From Druceiella hillmani (lineage: Eukaryota > Arthropoda > Insecta > Lepidoptera > Hepialidae), in contig JAYKKI010000064.1 of NCBI GenBank assembly GCA_039881145.1, forward strand, positions 4,583,001 to 4,647,000: a DNA stretch of 64,000 bases, in the 5' to 3' direction. Positions 34,461 to 48,899 of the stretch are shown here, one piece after another. The notes beneath the pieces are model-generated. The model saw nothing but the letters and a program-made list of their open reading frames with translations. It was not told the origin of the DNA and did not search any database. Every line of letters begins with the position of its first letter. Within the stretch, counting starts at the first letter, position 1. A program made the position numbers and the translations under genes.

Positions 34461-37400
34461 TTATATTAAAACAATATATATAAATATTTGAAAATATGTT
34501 ATATCTTCGGATCAAAAAAAAACAATTTCGGAGAAATTAAAACTAAATATTTCAGTTTAAGTTTGCCCCTGTATTTCTTTTAAAACCCCATCTGACTTGA
34601 GTTAATAATGTTTATGTGATACGGGTAAAAATTTAAATTCCTTGATAAAGAAATACAAAAAATTATCTTGATACATTCTATAAACTTTAGTGATGTTTTT
34701 TTTAATATTCTATACATTGAAAATAAAATATATTATATGTATAAATTTGTGTGTGCTGCGTTTAAGAAAAATAATTAAAAACAATTAGCCATATAGTTTC
34801 TAAAATATTAACCAAATATTTAAAACTATTTGACGGTTTACAGTTTTAATTAACTTAATATTCGAAATGTGATCATAATTTCTACTGCGAAAGTCTTGAA
34901 AAAAAATTAAGGTAATAGTTGAAAAGTATTTATTTCATTTATTTCTTATTTTTACCATTTTTAACCGAGCATTAATAAAAAAAACTGCAAAATGCAAAAT
35001 AGAATATAAAATCCAATAATATCGACATTTATCATACATGATTAATCGAGTATTTCCGGTGTGCAATCAGTTGGGTGGTCGTTATAAAATTGCATCCGTA
35101 AATTTAACTGACAATTATTTCAAAATACTACATAACAAAATAATTAAAAATGAAACGCTCAATTAAAAAACAAAAACAAAACACAAAACTGCATGCGGAC
35201 AAATAAAAACATAACGGACAATCCAATGCGTTATAGAGAATGTCATGCGACCCAACGGTAGATGCAATACCTTAACCAATTCAATACAAATGGACAGAGC
35301 GTCCCACGTTTCAATATTCAAAAATTGGTCAAGATATGGCACCTAACGGCAAGCCAGTTTCAACGATACTTCTCCAACCTAAATTGGTTAAAAAAATGTA
35401 TTATACAAACGTCACAAAAAATATAAGAACAATATAACACGCAATTAATAACAAAAACCTAATGGAAATTTAAAAAAAAACAATAAACAACAAATTAATT
35501 AATAAATATACATAAAGTAATTCTAATAGCTACCATTATAAATTATTAGTAAAATTTTATAAAACAACTATAGAATCGAGTAACTGGAAGGTTTAATATA
35601 TATCATCAAAAATATTTAAAAATAAATAGCAAAAAAATAAAAAGCTAATTAGTATATGAATGAAGAAAGTAAGATCAGTCAAACATTATATTTAAGATAT
35701 ATTATATATTATGATCGTAATCAATTATGAACTGAAAAAGAACAACTTCAAGGATACCAAAAAAAAATATAAAAGACAAACAAGAATCGAGAAAAATTAC
35801 TTATAAAAAAGAAAACCTCTTAGACAAAGCCCAAATAAATAAATGATGGCTAGTTCTCGATACCACAGTCTAAATTATTCCACTATTTAGTGAATTTTCC
35901 AAAAAATATACACAAAAACATGATATCAGGTTTAAAAATGAAAAAGGAAAGTATTTTTCAAAACAAGGTCCAAGAGGCATGAGCGTTTAATGCTGAAAAT
36001 GTGGACCGGAAGTTATAATTGCTACTGCCTGGTTATCACTCCTATTTTAGCATATCCGAGGAGAAAAAACACCATTAGCATATCCACAAGAAATTGTAAT
36101 ATACTGAGTGGTTCATTTACAGTGGTTCAATTTTTTTTAACATTTTGATAAGTCATATAAAAACACTAGCTCCACGAAAACAATATGTCGCTCTCTTTCT
36201 GACACATGCATAACATAAAAGCGCTGTGTCTAGCAGATTCATTTTACCCGAACACATTTTGTGTGTGTTAAGGCTAATAAAATGAACAACTGTATATTGG
36301 CCACACTGTATCTCTGATAAATTGATTTGTGCTATATAAAATTAGATACAAATTGTACGAATAATATGGAAATTGTGATAAGATGAGCGACAGCGGTCTG
36401 AAATAAAAGTGAATAAATTATAATATATAATAGAAAACTCGTGGTGAAAATGAAAAAGTTAAACTGCAGGGAGCAGAAGGAAAGTGCAAGAGGATCTACG
36501 GAAAAAGGAGGTCGAAGATAGTCGCCGAGCACGAAAAGAAGAGAATTTTGTAGAAAATGATTTATGGAAATTAAACTATTTACCAAATCATTGTGCAAAT
36601 CGATAGGCATTTATTTCAATGGTTAACCAATCGATAGAAAAAAATCACCAAAATCGGTTAAGTGTTGGCACCTTTAGTTATATTAGTCCTAATTATTCTG
36701 TCGTCAAAACTCGAGACTGGCACAGTAGTCGATAATGTGCAGAAGTTTGTTTGATGATTACCCAAATAGGCAAATAGGTCGTCATCATTACCTAAATAGG
36801 TAAATAGGTGGAATTGTTTACCCAAATACGTCGTCACGTAAAATTAAAAAGGTGACCTAATTTTGCGAGAGTCAAAGGCGTAATGGTTACTTAATATATA
36901 AGTAATAGTAATGAAAACGTACGACGGAGATGAACTTTTATTTCAACTGCCCTTAACACATTTTCCTTCTATTTTCTTTTACTTATTCGTCACTTTTAAT
37001 TAAAATAAAACACATTCCACACAGTACATACTACGTCGTATATCTAAAGAATGATCTGTAACTAATGGTCTATGCACCTAAATGTCTATATACCAAAAAC
37101 CCTAAGTATAATGGTCTATATACCAAATACCTCAAATTTGTTATCTTTACTTTGAAAAACCTACCAAATACAAACTTTCTTCGCACATCGAGGGTGCCGT
37201 ACCTCGTTTGAAATGAAATTACTTTATCATATAATCAGTAATAAATACTTTCTAGTGCAATGGCTTTTTAATAAGCCCTAACATAATTAATATAAGTAAG
37301 CGCGTGCGCATGTGCGTGTGCGTATGCGTGTGTGTGTTTAAATACGAGTTTAAAGGGTCCCTACTTACGTAGTCCTTGAAAAGGAATATTTTTGAAATCA

Positions 37401-37555
37401 ACAAGATATATATTCATCTGTTTGCTTGTCAATCGCAGCCTTTAAATGATTTAATGATCTATTTAATCATTCATATCTACATGCCTTTCCGGACAAGCTT
37501 TGCGTAAGTTTCTTTTATAATTTATATTTTTTTCGTAATTTCAGAAATAAGTATT
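34461..37555. other. intron, no gene seen
   Basis: AT-rich. 35030-35400 is somewhat less AT-rich and non-repetitive (GGTGGTCGTTATAAAATTGC). 36750-36840 has short repeats of ACCCAAATAGG or ACCTAAATAGG. 37040-37125 repeats GGTCTATATACCAAA. 37300-37338 is a GT/GC-rich microsatellite. Confidence 0.45.
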
Positions 37556-37915
37556 ACCTTTTTTCACATATTTTGCAATACATCTCGAAAGATATGCAAG
37601 CAAGAATTATGAAAACAAAAATAGTGGTATACCCTTATAGCTGGACCTTTCAAACGATACCCTAAGACTCTATGTGGAAATTAAAAAAAAATCAAATACT
37701 TATTTTGCTTCCTACCTAAATTTTCATATAATTATTTTTGAACATTAGCTAATAAGGTATACGAGGGGTTAATATGATTTAATACTGTGCTAAATTTCAA
37801 GTTTTTATCTTAAGCTGTTTCTGAGGAAAACGTTTGTGACAGACGAGCAGACGGCCACGTGAATGATCTTCTAAGAATTCCATTTTTCCTTTTAAGGTAA
37901 GGAATCCTAAAAAAT
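37556..37915 (+). mobile_element. decayed lepidopteran interspersed repeat
   Basis: TATAGCTGGACCTTTCAAAC, GTGCTAAATTTCAAG, GTGACAGACGAGCAGACGG, ending AAGGAATCCTAAAAAATG. Same repeat class as 23685-23825 and 56645-56800. Confidence 0.6.
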
Positions 37916-38312
37916 GAAAAATTTGCTATTTGGCGATTCATCATCCCATCTTACACCTTTTCAACGGAAAACAATACAAAATCATGCACAAATAGATTGA
38001 TTAAAAATATAGTTATATACATATAAACTAACTTCAGTCAACTAATATAAGACATGCAAATAATTATAAAATATTACACAATTATTATCAAATATGTACA
38101 ACGATAATAAATATATAATCAAGTAATATATTATAATAAAATAATATATTCAGAATAAATAACTTATATATAAATTCGATAAATAATTTCAATAAAATTT
38201 AAATGTTACTTAACCACACTTTTCCTTAAACTAAATAAAGAAAATTAAAATAGGAAAATTTTAAAACGGTCTCACACATTCTGTGATGTCTCGTGAAATG
38301 CTCGTAACTTAC

Positions 38313-38318
38313 TTCTTC
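38313..38318 (-). CDS. inv: invected RS microexon (6 bp), predicted
   Basis: On the minus strand the order is TTTTCTCTTTTGTTTTAG, then GAAGAA, then GTAAGT. This is a near-ideal polypyrimidine tract and acceptor, six bases, and a consensus donor. The upstream exon should end in phase 1 with the G of a Gly codon, and the next exon (12812-12918) starts GT. Joining them reads GGA AGA AGT CCG, giving Gly-Arg-Ser-Pro. Insect invected genes are known to carry a two-residue Arg-Ser insertion encoded by a 6-bp microexon that engrailed lacks. Location inside a very long intron, phase, length and encoded residues all fit. Skipping it would keep the frame and give Gly-Pro. It lies about 120 bp from the edge of the 190-bp satellite array but is outside it. 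Exon 1 is not in the window, so the join is inferred. Confidence 0.85.
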
Positions 38319-38439
38319 CTAAAACAAAAGAGAAAATAACATAAATTAATTATACATAATATAGCCATAATAATAAAGATAATAATAATAATAATAACTA
38401 CAATAAATGGAACAAAAATAAAATTAATAAGAGTCAATT

Positions 38440-41400
38440 TATAGCAGTATCTAAAGGGAACATCACATTTTATAATATTTATAGCACACTAATTATAAAC
38501 GTAACTTGTGAATTCGTTTGTGGAAAATCTTCTCAGCATATAATCTAAGATCACCTCATAAGATCACCTTTTATAATACAAATAGCACTCTCATAACATA
38601 CGTAGTTTATGAATTCGTTAGTAAAAAATCATCTCGGTAATTAAAATTCCGATGTATAATAACCTTTTTAAGTTTTATTTTTTTATATACCATTTTTACA
38701 CGAGATTATCGAAACTATAATCAAGACGTATTGCTACAGTTTCTAAATGGAAGATCGCCTTTTATAAAACAAATAGCACACTAATATCATACGTAGTTTA
38801 TGAATTCGTTAGTGAAAAATCATCTCGGTAATTAAAATTCCAATGTATAATAATGTTTTTAAGTTTTATTTTTTATATACCATTTTTACATGAGACTATC
38901 GAAGCTATAATAAAACGTATTGCTACAGTATTTAAAGGAAAGATCGCTTTTTATAATATAAATAGCACTCTAATAACATACGTAGTTTATCAATTCGTTA
39001 GTGAAAAATCTTCTCAGTAATTAAAATTCCAATGTATAATAATGTTTCTAAGTTTTATTTTTTATATACCATTTTTACATGAGACTATAGAAGCTATAAT
39101 AAAACGTATTGCTACAGTATTTAAAGGAAAGATCGCTTTTTATAATATAAATAGCACTCTAATAACATACGTAGTTCATGAATTCGTTAGTAAAAAATCA
39201 TCTCAGTAATTAAAATTCCAATGTATAATAATGTTTTTAAGTTTTATTTTTATATACCATTTTTACATGAGACTATCGAAGCTATAATCAAGACGTATTG
39301 CTGCAGTATCTAAAGGGAAGATCACCTTTTATAATACAAATAGCACTCTAATGACATACGTAGTTTATGAATTCGTTAGTGAAAAATCTTCTAAGTAATT
39401 AAAATTCCGATGTATGATAATGTTTTTAAGTTTTATTTTTTATATACCATTTTTACATCAAATTATCGAAGCTATAATCAAGACGTATTGCTGCAGTATC
39501 TAAAGGGAAGATCACCTTTTATAATACAAATAGCACTCTAATAACATACGTAGTGTATGAATTCGTTAGTGAAAAATCTTCTAAGTAATTAAAATTCCGA
39601 TGTATAATAATGTTTTTAAGTTTTATTTTTTATATACCATTTTTACATCAAACTATCGAAGCTATAATCAAGACGTATTGCTATCTAAAGGGAAGATCAC
39701 CTTTTATAATACAAATAGCACTCTAATAACATACGTAGTTTATAAATTCGTTAATGAAAAATCTTCTAAGTAATTAAAATTCCGATGCATAATAGTGTTT
39801 TAAAGTTTTATTTTTTATATACCATTTTTACATCAAACTATCGAAGCTATAATCAAGACGTATTGCTGCAGTATCTAAAGGGAAGATCACCTTTTATAAT
39901 ACAATTAGCACTCTAATGACATACGTAGTTTATGAATTCGTTAGTGAAAAATCTTCTAAGTAATTAAAATTCCGATGTATAATAATGTTTTTAAGTTTTA
40001 TTTTTTATATACCATTTTTACATCAAACTATCGAAGCTATAATCAAGACGTATTGCTGCAGTATCTAAAGGGAAGATCACCTTTTATAATACAAATAGCA
40101 CTCTAAAGACATACGTAGTTTATGAATTCGTTAGTGAAAAATCTTCTAAGTAATTAAAATTCCGATGTATAGTAATGTTTTTAAATTTTATTTTTTATAT
40201 ACCATTTTTACATCAAACTATCGAAGCTATAATCAAGACGTATTGCTATCTAAAGGGAAGATCGCCTTTTATAATACAAATAGCACTCTAATAACATACG
40301 TAGTTTATGAATTCGTTAGTGAAAAATCTTCTCAGTAATTAAAATTCCGATGTATAATAATGTTTTTAAGTTTTATTTTTTATATACCATTTTTACATCA
40401 AACTATCGAAGCTATAATCAAGACGTATTGCTGCAGTATCTAAAGGGAAGATCGCCTTTTATAATACGAATAGCACTCTAATAACATACGTAGTTTATGA
40501 ATTCGTTAGTGAAAAATCTTCTCAGTAATTAAAATTCCGATGTATAATAATGTTTTTAAGTTTTATTTTTTATATACCATTTTTACATCAAACTATCGAA
40601 GCTATAATCAAGACGTATTGCTGCAGTATCTAAAGGGAAGATCGCCTTTTATAATACAAATAGCACTCTAATAACATACGTAGTTTATGAATTCGTTAGT
40701 GAAAAATCATCTCGGTAATTAAAATTCCGATTTATAATAATGTTTTTAAGTTTTATTTTTTTATCTACCATTTTTACATGAGACTATCGAAGCTATAATC
40801 AAGACGTATTGCTATCTAAAGGGAAGATCACCTTTTATAATACAAATAGCACTCTAATAACATACGTAGTTCATGAATTCGTTAGTGAAAAATCTTCTAA
40901 GTAATTAAAATTCCAATGTATGATAATGTTTTTAAGTTTTATATTTTATATACCATTTTTACATCAAATTATCGAAGCTATAATCAAGACGTATTGCTGC
41001 AGTATCTAAAGGGAAGATCACCTTTTATAATACAAATAGCACTCTAATAACATACGTAGTGTATGAATTCGTTAGTGAAAAATCTTCTAAGTAATTAAAA
41101 TTCCGATGTATAATAATGTTTTTAAGTTTTATTTTTTATATACCATTTTTACATCAAACTATCGAAGCTATAATCAAGACGTATTGCTGCAGTATCTAAA
41201 GGGAAGATCGCCTTTTATAATACAAATAGCACTCTAATGACATACGTAGTTTATGAATTCGTTAGTGAAAAATCTTCTCAGTAATTAAAATTCCGATGTA
41301 TAATAATGTTTTCAAGTTTTATTTTTTATATACCATTTTTACATCAAACTATCGAAGCTATAATCAAGACGTATTGCTGCAGTATCTAAAGGGAAGATCG

Positions 41401-44400
41401 CCTTTTATAATACAAATAGCACTCTAATAACATACGTAGTTTATGAATTCGTTAGTGAAAAATCATCTCGGTAATTAAAATTCCGATTTATAATAATGTT
41501 TTTAAGTTTTATTTTTTTATCTACCATTTTTACATGAGACTATCGAAGCTATAATCAAGACGTATTGCTATCTAAAGGGAAGATCACCTTTTATAATACA
41601 AATAGCACTCTAATAACATACGTAGTTCATGAATTCGTTAGTGAAAAATCTTCTAAGTAATTAAAATTCCAATGTATGATAATGTTTTTAAGTTTTATAT
41701 TTTATATACCATTTTTACATCAAATTATCGAAGCTATAATCAAGACGTATTGCTGCAGTATCTAAAGGGAAGATCACCTTTTATAATACAAATAGCACTC
41801 TAATAACATACGTAGTTTATAAATTCGTTAATGAAAAATCTTCTAAGTAATTAAAATTCCGATGCATAATAGTGTTTTAAAGTTTTATTTTTTATATACC
41901 ATTTTTACATCAAACTATCGAAGCTATAATCAAGACGTATTGCTGCAGTATCTAAAGGGAAGATCGCCTTTTATAATACGAATAGCACTCTAATAACATA
42001 CGTAGTTTATGAATTCGTTAGTGAAAAATCTTCTCAGTAATTAAAATTCCGATGTATAATAATGTTTTTAAGTTTTATTTTTTATATACCATTTTTACAT
42101 CAAACTATCGAAGCTATAATCAAGACGTATTGCTGCAGTATCTAAAGGGAAGATCGCCTTTTATAATACGAATAGCACTCTAATAACATACGTAGTTTAT
42201 GAATTCGTTAGGGAAAAATCTTCTCAGTAATTAAAATTCCGATGTATAATAATGTTTTTAAGTTTTATTTTTTATATACCATTTTTACATCAAACTATCG
42301 AAGCTATAATCAAGACGTATTGCTGCAGTATCTAAAGGGAAGATCGCCTTTTATATTACAAATAGCACTCTAATGACATACGTAGTTTATGAATTCGTTA
42401 GTGAAAAATCTTCTCAGTAATTAAAATTCCGATGTATAATAATGTTTTTAAGTTTTATTTTTTATATACCATTTTTACATCAAACTATCGAAGCTATAAT
42501 CAAGACGTATTGCTGCAGTATCTAAAGGGAAGATCGCCTTTTATAATACGAATAGCACTCTAATAACATACGTAGTTTATGAATTCGTTAGTGAAAAATC
42601 TTCTCAGTAATTAAAATTCCGATGTATAATAATGTTTTTAAGTTTTATTTTTTATATACCATTTTTACATCAAACTATCGAAGCTATAATCAAGACGTAT
42701 TGCTGCAGTATCTAAAGGGAAGATCGCCTTTTATAATACAAATAGCACTCTAATAACATACGTAGTTTATGAATTCGTTAGTGAAAAATCATCTCGGTAA
42801 TTAAAATTCCGATTTATAATAATGTTTTTAAGTTTTATTTTTTTATCTACCATTTTTACATCAAACTATCGAAGCTATAATCAAGTCGTATTGCTACAGT
42901 ATCTAAAGGGAAGATCACCTTTTATAATACAAATAGCACTATAATAACATACGTAGTTTATGAATTCGTTAGTGAAAAATCTTCTAAGTAATTAAAATTC
43001 CGATGTATAATAATGTTTTTAAGTTTTATTTTTTATATACCATTTTTACATCAAACTATCGAAGCTATAATCAAGACGTATTGCTGCAGTATCTAAAGGG
43101 AAGATCACCTTTTATAATACAAATAGCACTCTACTAACATACGTAGTGTATGAATTCGTTAGTGAAAAATCTTCTAAGTAATTAAAATTCCGATGTATAA
43201 TAATGTTTTTAAGTTTTATTTTTTATATACCATTTTTACATCAAACTATCGAAGCTATAATCAAGACGTATTGCTATCTAAAGGGAAGATCACCTTTTAT
43301 AATACAAATAGCACTCTAATAACATACGTAGTTTATAAATTCGTTAATGAAAAATCTTCTAAGTAATTAAAATTCCGATGCATAATAGTGTTTTAAAGTT
43401 TTATTTTTTATATACCATTTTTACATCAAACTATCGAAGCTATAATCAAGACGTATTGCTGCAGTATCTAAAGGGAAGATCACCTTTTATAATACAATTA
43501 GCACTCTAATGACATACGTAGTTTATGAATTCGTTAGTGAAAAATCTTCTAAGTAATTAAAATTCCGATGTATAATAATGTTTTTAAGTTTTATTTTTTA
43601 TATACCATTTTTACATCAAACTATCGAAGCTATAATCAAGACGTATTGCTGCAGTATCTAAAGGGAAGATCACCTTTTATAATACAAATAGCACTCTAAA
43701 GACATACGTAGTTTATGAATTCGTTAGTGAAAAATCTTCTAAGTAATTAAAATTCCGATGTATAGTAATGTTTTTAAATTTTATTTTTTATATACCATTT
43801 TTACATCAAACTATCGAAGCTATAATCAAGACGTATTGCTGCAGTATCTAAAGGGAAGATCACCTTTTATAATACAAATAGCACTCTAATAACATACGTA
43901 GTTTATGAATTCGTTAGTGAAAAATCTTCTCAGTAATTAAAATTCCGATGTATAATAATGTTTTTAAGTTTTATTTTTTATATACCATTTTTACATCAAA
44001 CTATCGAAGCTATAATCAAGACGTATTGCTGCAGTATCTAAAGGGAAGATCGCCTTTTATAATACAAATAGCACTCTAATGACATACGTAGTTTATGAAT
44101 TCGTTAGTGAAAAATCTTCTCAGTAATTAAAATTCCGATGTATAATAATGTTTCTAAGTTTTATTTTTTATATACCATTTTTACATCAAACTATCGAAGC
44201 TATAATCAAGACGTATTGCTGCAGTATCTAAAGGGAAGATCGCCTTTTATAATACGAATAGCACTCTAATAACATACGTAGTTTATGAATTCGTTAGTGA
44301 AAAATCTTCTCAGTAATTAAAATTCCGATGTATAATAATGTTTTTAAGTTTTATTTTTTACATACCATTTTTACATCAAACTATCGAAGCTATAATCAAG

Positions 44401-47160
44401 ACGTATTGCTGCAGTATCTAAAGGGAAGATCGCCTTTTATAATACAAATAGCACTCTAATAACATACGTAGTTTATGAATTCGTTAGTGAAAAATCATCT
44501 CGGTAATTAAAATTCCGATTTATAATAATGTTTTTAAGTTTTATTTTTTTATCTACCATTTTTACATGAGACTATCGAAGCTATAATCAAGACGTATTGC
44601 TATCTAAAGGGAAGATCACCTTTTATAATACAAATAGCACTCTAATAACATACGTAGTTCATGAATTCGTTAGTGAAAAATCTTCTAAGTAATTAAAATT
44701 CCAATGTATGATAATGTTTTTAAGTTTTATATTTTATATACCATTTTTACATCAAACTATCGAAGCTATAATCAAGACGTATTGCTGCAGTATCTAAAGG
44801 GAAGATCACCTTTTATAATACAAATAGCACTCTAATAACATACGTAGTGTATGAATTCGTTAGTGAAAAATCTTCTAAGTAATTAAAATTCCGATGTATA
44901 ATAATGTTTTTAAGTTTTATTTTTTATATACCATTTTTACATCAAACTATCGAAGCTATAATCAAGACGTATTGCTGCAGTATCTAAAGGGAAGATCGCC
45001 TTTTATAATACAAATAGCACTCTAATGACATACGTAGTTTATGAATTCGTTAGGGAAAAATCTTCTCAGTAATTAAAATTCCGATGTATACTAATGTTTT
45101 TAAGTTTTATTTTTTATATACCATTTTTACATCAAACTATCGAAGCTATAATCAAGACGTATTGCTGCAGTATCTAAAGGGAAGATCGCCTTTTATAATA
45201 CAAATAGCACTCTAATAACATACGTAGTTTATGAATTCGTTAGTGAAAAATCATCTCGGTAATTAAAATTCCGATGTATAATAATGTTTTTAAGTTTTAT
45301 TTTTTTATCTACCATTTTTACATGAGACTATCGAAGCTATAATCAAGACGTATTGCTATCTAAAGGGAAGATCACCTTTTATAATACAAATAGCACTCTA
45401 ATAACATACGTAGTTCATGAATTCGTTAGTGAAAAATCTTCTAAGTAATTAAAATTCCAATGTATGATAATGTTTTTAAGTTTTATATTTTATATACCAT
45501 TTTTACATCAAATTATCGAAGCTATAATCAAGACGTATTGCTGCAGTATCTAAAGGGAAGATCACCTTTTATAATACAAATAGCACTCTAATAACATACG
45601 TAGTGTATGAATTCGTTAGTGAAAAATCTTCTAAGTAATTAAAATTCCGATGTATAATAATGTTTTTAAGTTTTATTTTTTATATACCATTTTTACATCA
45701 AACTATCGAAGCTATAATCAAGACGTATTGCTATCTAAAGGGAAGATCACCTTTTATAATACAAATAGCACTCTTATAACATACGTAGTTTATAAATTCG
45801 TTAATGAAAAATCTTCTAAGTAATTAAAATTCCGATGCATAATAGTGTTTTAAAGTTTTATTTTTTATATACCATTTTTACATCAAACTATCGAAGCTAT
45901 AATCAAGACGTATTGCTGCAGTATCTAAAGGGAAGATCGCCTTTTATAATACAAATAGCACTCTAATGACATACGTAGTTTATGAATTCGTTAGTGAAAA
46001 ATCTTCTCAGTAATTAAAATTCCGATGTATAATAATGTTTTTAAGTTTTATTTTTTATATACCATTTTTACATCAAACTATCGAAGCTATAATCAAGACG
46101 TATTGCTGCAGTATCTAAAGGGAAGATCGCCTTTTATAATACGAACAGCACTCTAATAACATACGTAGTTTATGAATTCGTTAGTGAAAAATCTTCTCAG
46201 TAATTAAAATTCCGATGTATAATAATGTTTTTAAGTTTTATTTTTTATATACCATTTTTACATCAAACTATCGAAGCTATAATCAAGACGTATTGCTGCA
46301 GTATCTAAAGGGAAGATCGCCTTTTATAATACGAATAGCACTCTAATAACATACGTAGTTTATGAATTCGTTAGTGAAAAATCTTCTCAGTAATTAAAAT
46401 TCCGATGTATAATAATGTTTTTAAGTTTTATTTTTTATATACCATTTTTACATCAAACTATCGAAGCTATAATCAAGACGTATTGCTGCAGTATCTAAAG
46501 GGAAGATCGCCTTTTATATTACAAATAGCACTCTAATGACATACGTAGTTTATGAATTCGTTAGTGAAAAATCTTCTCAGTAATTAAAATTCCGATGTAT
46601 AATAATGTTTTTAAGTTTTATTTTTTATATACCATTTTTACATCAAACTATCGAAGCTATAATCAAGACGTATTGCTGCAGTATCTAAAGGGAAGATCAC
46701 CTTTTATAATACAAATAGCACTCTAATAACATACGTAGTTTATGAATTCGTTAGTGAAAAATCTTCTCAGTAATTAAAATTCCGATGCATAATAATGTTT
46801 TTAAGTTTTATTTTTTGTATACCATTTTTACACGAGACTATCGAAGCTATAATCAAGACGTATTGCTGCAGTATCTAAAGGGAAGATCACCTTTTATAAT
46901 ACAAATAGCACTCTAAAGACATACGTAGTTTATGAATTCGTTAGTAAAAAATCATCTCGGTAATTAAAATTCCAATGTATAATAATCGTTTGAGTTTTAC
47001 TTTTTTATATACCGTTTTCAAGTGATACTGTCTACACTATAATCAGTACGCTTATTAAAGCAGTACCTAAAGATCACCTTTAATAATACGAATAGTACAC
47101 TAATAATATACATAATTTGTGAATTCTTGTGTTAAAAATCTTTTCAGTAAATAAAAATCC
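38440..47160 (+). repeat. ~190-bp satellite array, about 46 units
   Basis: The unit is 190 bp, or 185 bp where GCAGT is missing from ATTGCTGCAGTATCTAAAGG. Each unit has an EcoRI site (GAATTC in TATGAATTCGTTAG), usually a PstI site (CTGCAG) and TACGTA. The inner copies differ by a few percent; the first and last two or three are much more diverged, as expected for unequal exchange. Variant units recur in blocks. ATCTCGGTAATTAAAATTCC occurs at 40708 and 41464 and again at 44497 and 45253, both pairs 756 bp apart. A three-variant series near 39741-40200 is repeated at 43333-43790. No open frame. The array sits inside invected, about 120 bp transcript-upstream of the RS microexon. Confidence 0.97.
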
Positions 47161-47180
47161 GATTTGTAATTTTTGTACTG

Positions 47181-47720
47181 TTTCACCCGTGCTATTTTCT
47201 CAAAAAACTACTGAACTGAATTTATTATTTATAACTCTATGTCTACAAGTATAATAGCAGTGACATACAGACGGACAGAGAGACAGACATTGTGAAAATA
47301 ATAATGATTATTAATTTGGCCAGAAAACCTTAAAAAACAATTTCCCTGTTTCACCCATACCATTTTCTCAAAAAACTACTGAACTGAATTTCTTATTTTT
47401 AACTCTAAGTCTACAAGTAAAATAGCGGAGACATACAGACGGACAGAGAGACAGACATTGTGAAAATAATGATTCCTTATATGGCCAGAAAACCTTAAAA
47501 AACAATTTCTGTTTTACCCATGTCAATTCTCAAAAAACTACTGAACTGAATTTATTATTTTTAACTCTAAGTCTACAAGTAAAATAGCGGCGACATACAG
47601 ACGGACAGAGAGACAGACATTGTGAAAATAATAATGATTCCTAATTTGGCCAGAAAACCTTAAAAAACAATTTCTCTGTTTCACCCGTGCTATTTTCTCA
47701 AAAAACAACTGAACTGATTT
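47181..47720 (+). repeat. ~163-bp tandem repeat, 3.3 copies
   Basis: Units start TTTCACCCGTGCTATTTTCT (47181, 47349, 47511, 47679) and contain CTACTGAACTGAATTT and ACAGACGGACAGAGAGACAG. The unit looks like a tandemly duplicated piece of a common lepidopteran repeat, in which 'CAAAAACTACTGAA' and 'GACGGACAGA' are standard words. Confidence 0.95.
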
Positions 47721-48899
47721 TGATGGCCCTTTTAACCCTCATTCTTAAGGGAAAGTTTATGGGAAAAATATTAAGATACCTCTCTCACTTAACAGTTATG
47801 ACTCGAGAACTTTTTACGGGTGCATCCGTTAAATTCTCAGTGTGCTTCTTATTATGTTGGTTATTTGAAGTCGGTTCAATTTATTTTATCAAAAAGCGTT
47901 ATATAAAAGCGTTATATTCTTGAAAATGAGAAAGTTATTCTTCAAAATTTTTCATTCACAATTTTTTCATCGATTACTGCTCATAACTTTTCCGTTACTA
48001 AACTTATTTAAAAACTGCTAAAAAAATTATACATACTTCATTACGTTAATCGAATGTTATGTTGTTTTTCAAATGCTTTCAGTTTATAAAAAAAACTTAC
48101 TGAAACAAACTATAGCTGGCATAGCTCGCAATCTTTATCGACCTCACAAAATCGATATTCCCGCAATCACATTTTACATAAACAAAAAAATAAATATCAG
48201 TACATCACTAGCACCTATGGCTCACGTGTATAATAAACAACGTAATTATACCGAATAAACAATATCCACAGCCATACATATACAGGTATATCTATACAAG
48301 CTCGGGTCGCCATATGTCTTAAGTTATTTTAATTAACTCTACCGGTTGCCTCTCTAATGTCTTTATTAGTGGCGTCGCATTGCACGGGTGGTCGAGATCT
48401 TCACTGCCTCTTGCCAGCAGAGAGCAAACAAAAAATAAACGAGCGAAAACGTAGTTGTGTGTAACCCCATTGTTATGATTAAAAATAATGTTTTGTTTGT
48501 CTATAAATTTTAGGAGCATAATATAAAATTTCGAAATGGTATTCACAATTTTCGAATTGTATCCTTTCCAAACGAGCCAATGCAACAAAATCGGCCGTGT
48601 GTGTAAAACATAATTCTATAGTTTTCTACACATCTCGATATTAGTGATGTAATTTAACTGAAATAATTTTAATTCAAACTTTGAATAAAAATTTTTGAAA
48701 ACTTTTTCCAAACACCTAATTGAAACTTTAATATATACATCATATACCACACGTCACATTGAATATTAATATTTCGCAAACGGTACTTTTAAACATTGAT
48801 AAAAAAGTTTCAACATTTAGGGATATTTATCGAAATATTTCTGTTAAGCTATTGTAAATATTTTTTTAATTCTTGAAAACCCCATACCAAACTTGTAGA
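47721..48899. other. intron, no gene seen
   Basis: Mixed AT-rich sequence with chance frames on both strands. 48330-48440 has higher GC (GTGGCGTCGCATTGCACGGG) without a recognisable domain. Confidence 0.45.

Larger units (their letters stand above)
12919..38312 (-). other. inv: invected giant intron between RS microexon and homeobox exon (25,394 bp)
   Basis: This intron is defined by the donor GTAAGT at 38312-38307 and the acceptor AG at 12919-12920. It is filled with decayed mobile elements, tandem duplications, foldback elements and a few single-copy islands. The extent depends on the microexon call. If the microexon were wrong, the intron would simply continue past 64000. Confidence 0.8.

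Noticed and set aside
38440..47160. CRISPR-like or protein-coding repeat array
   Set aside because: Units are contiguous with no unique spacers, and all frames are closed; it is a eukaryotic satellite.
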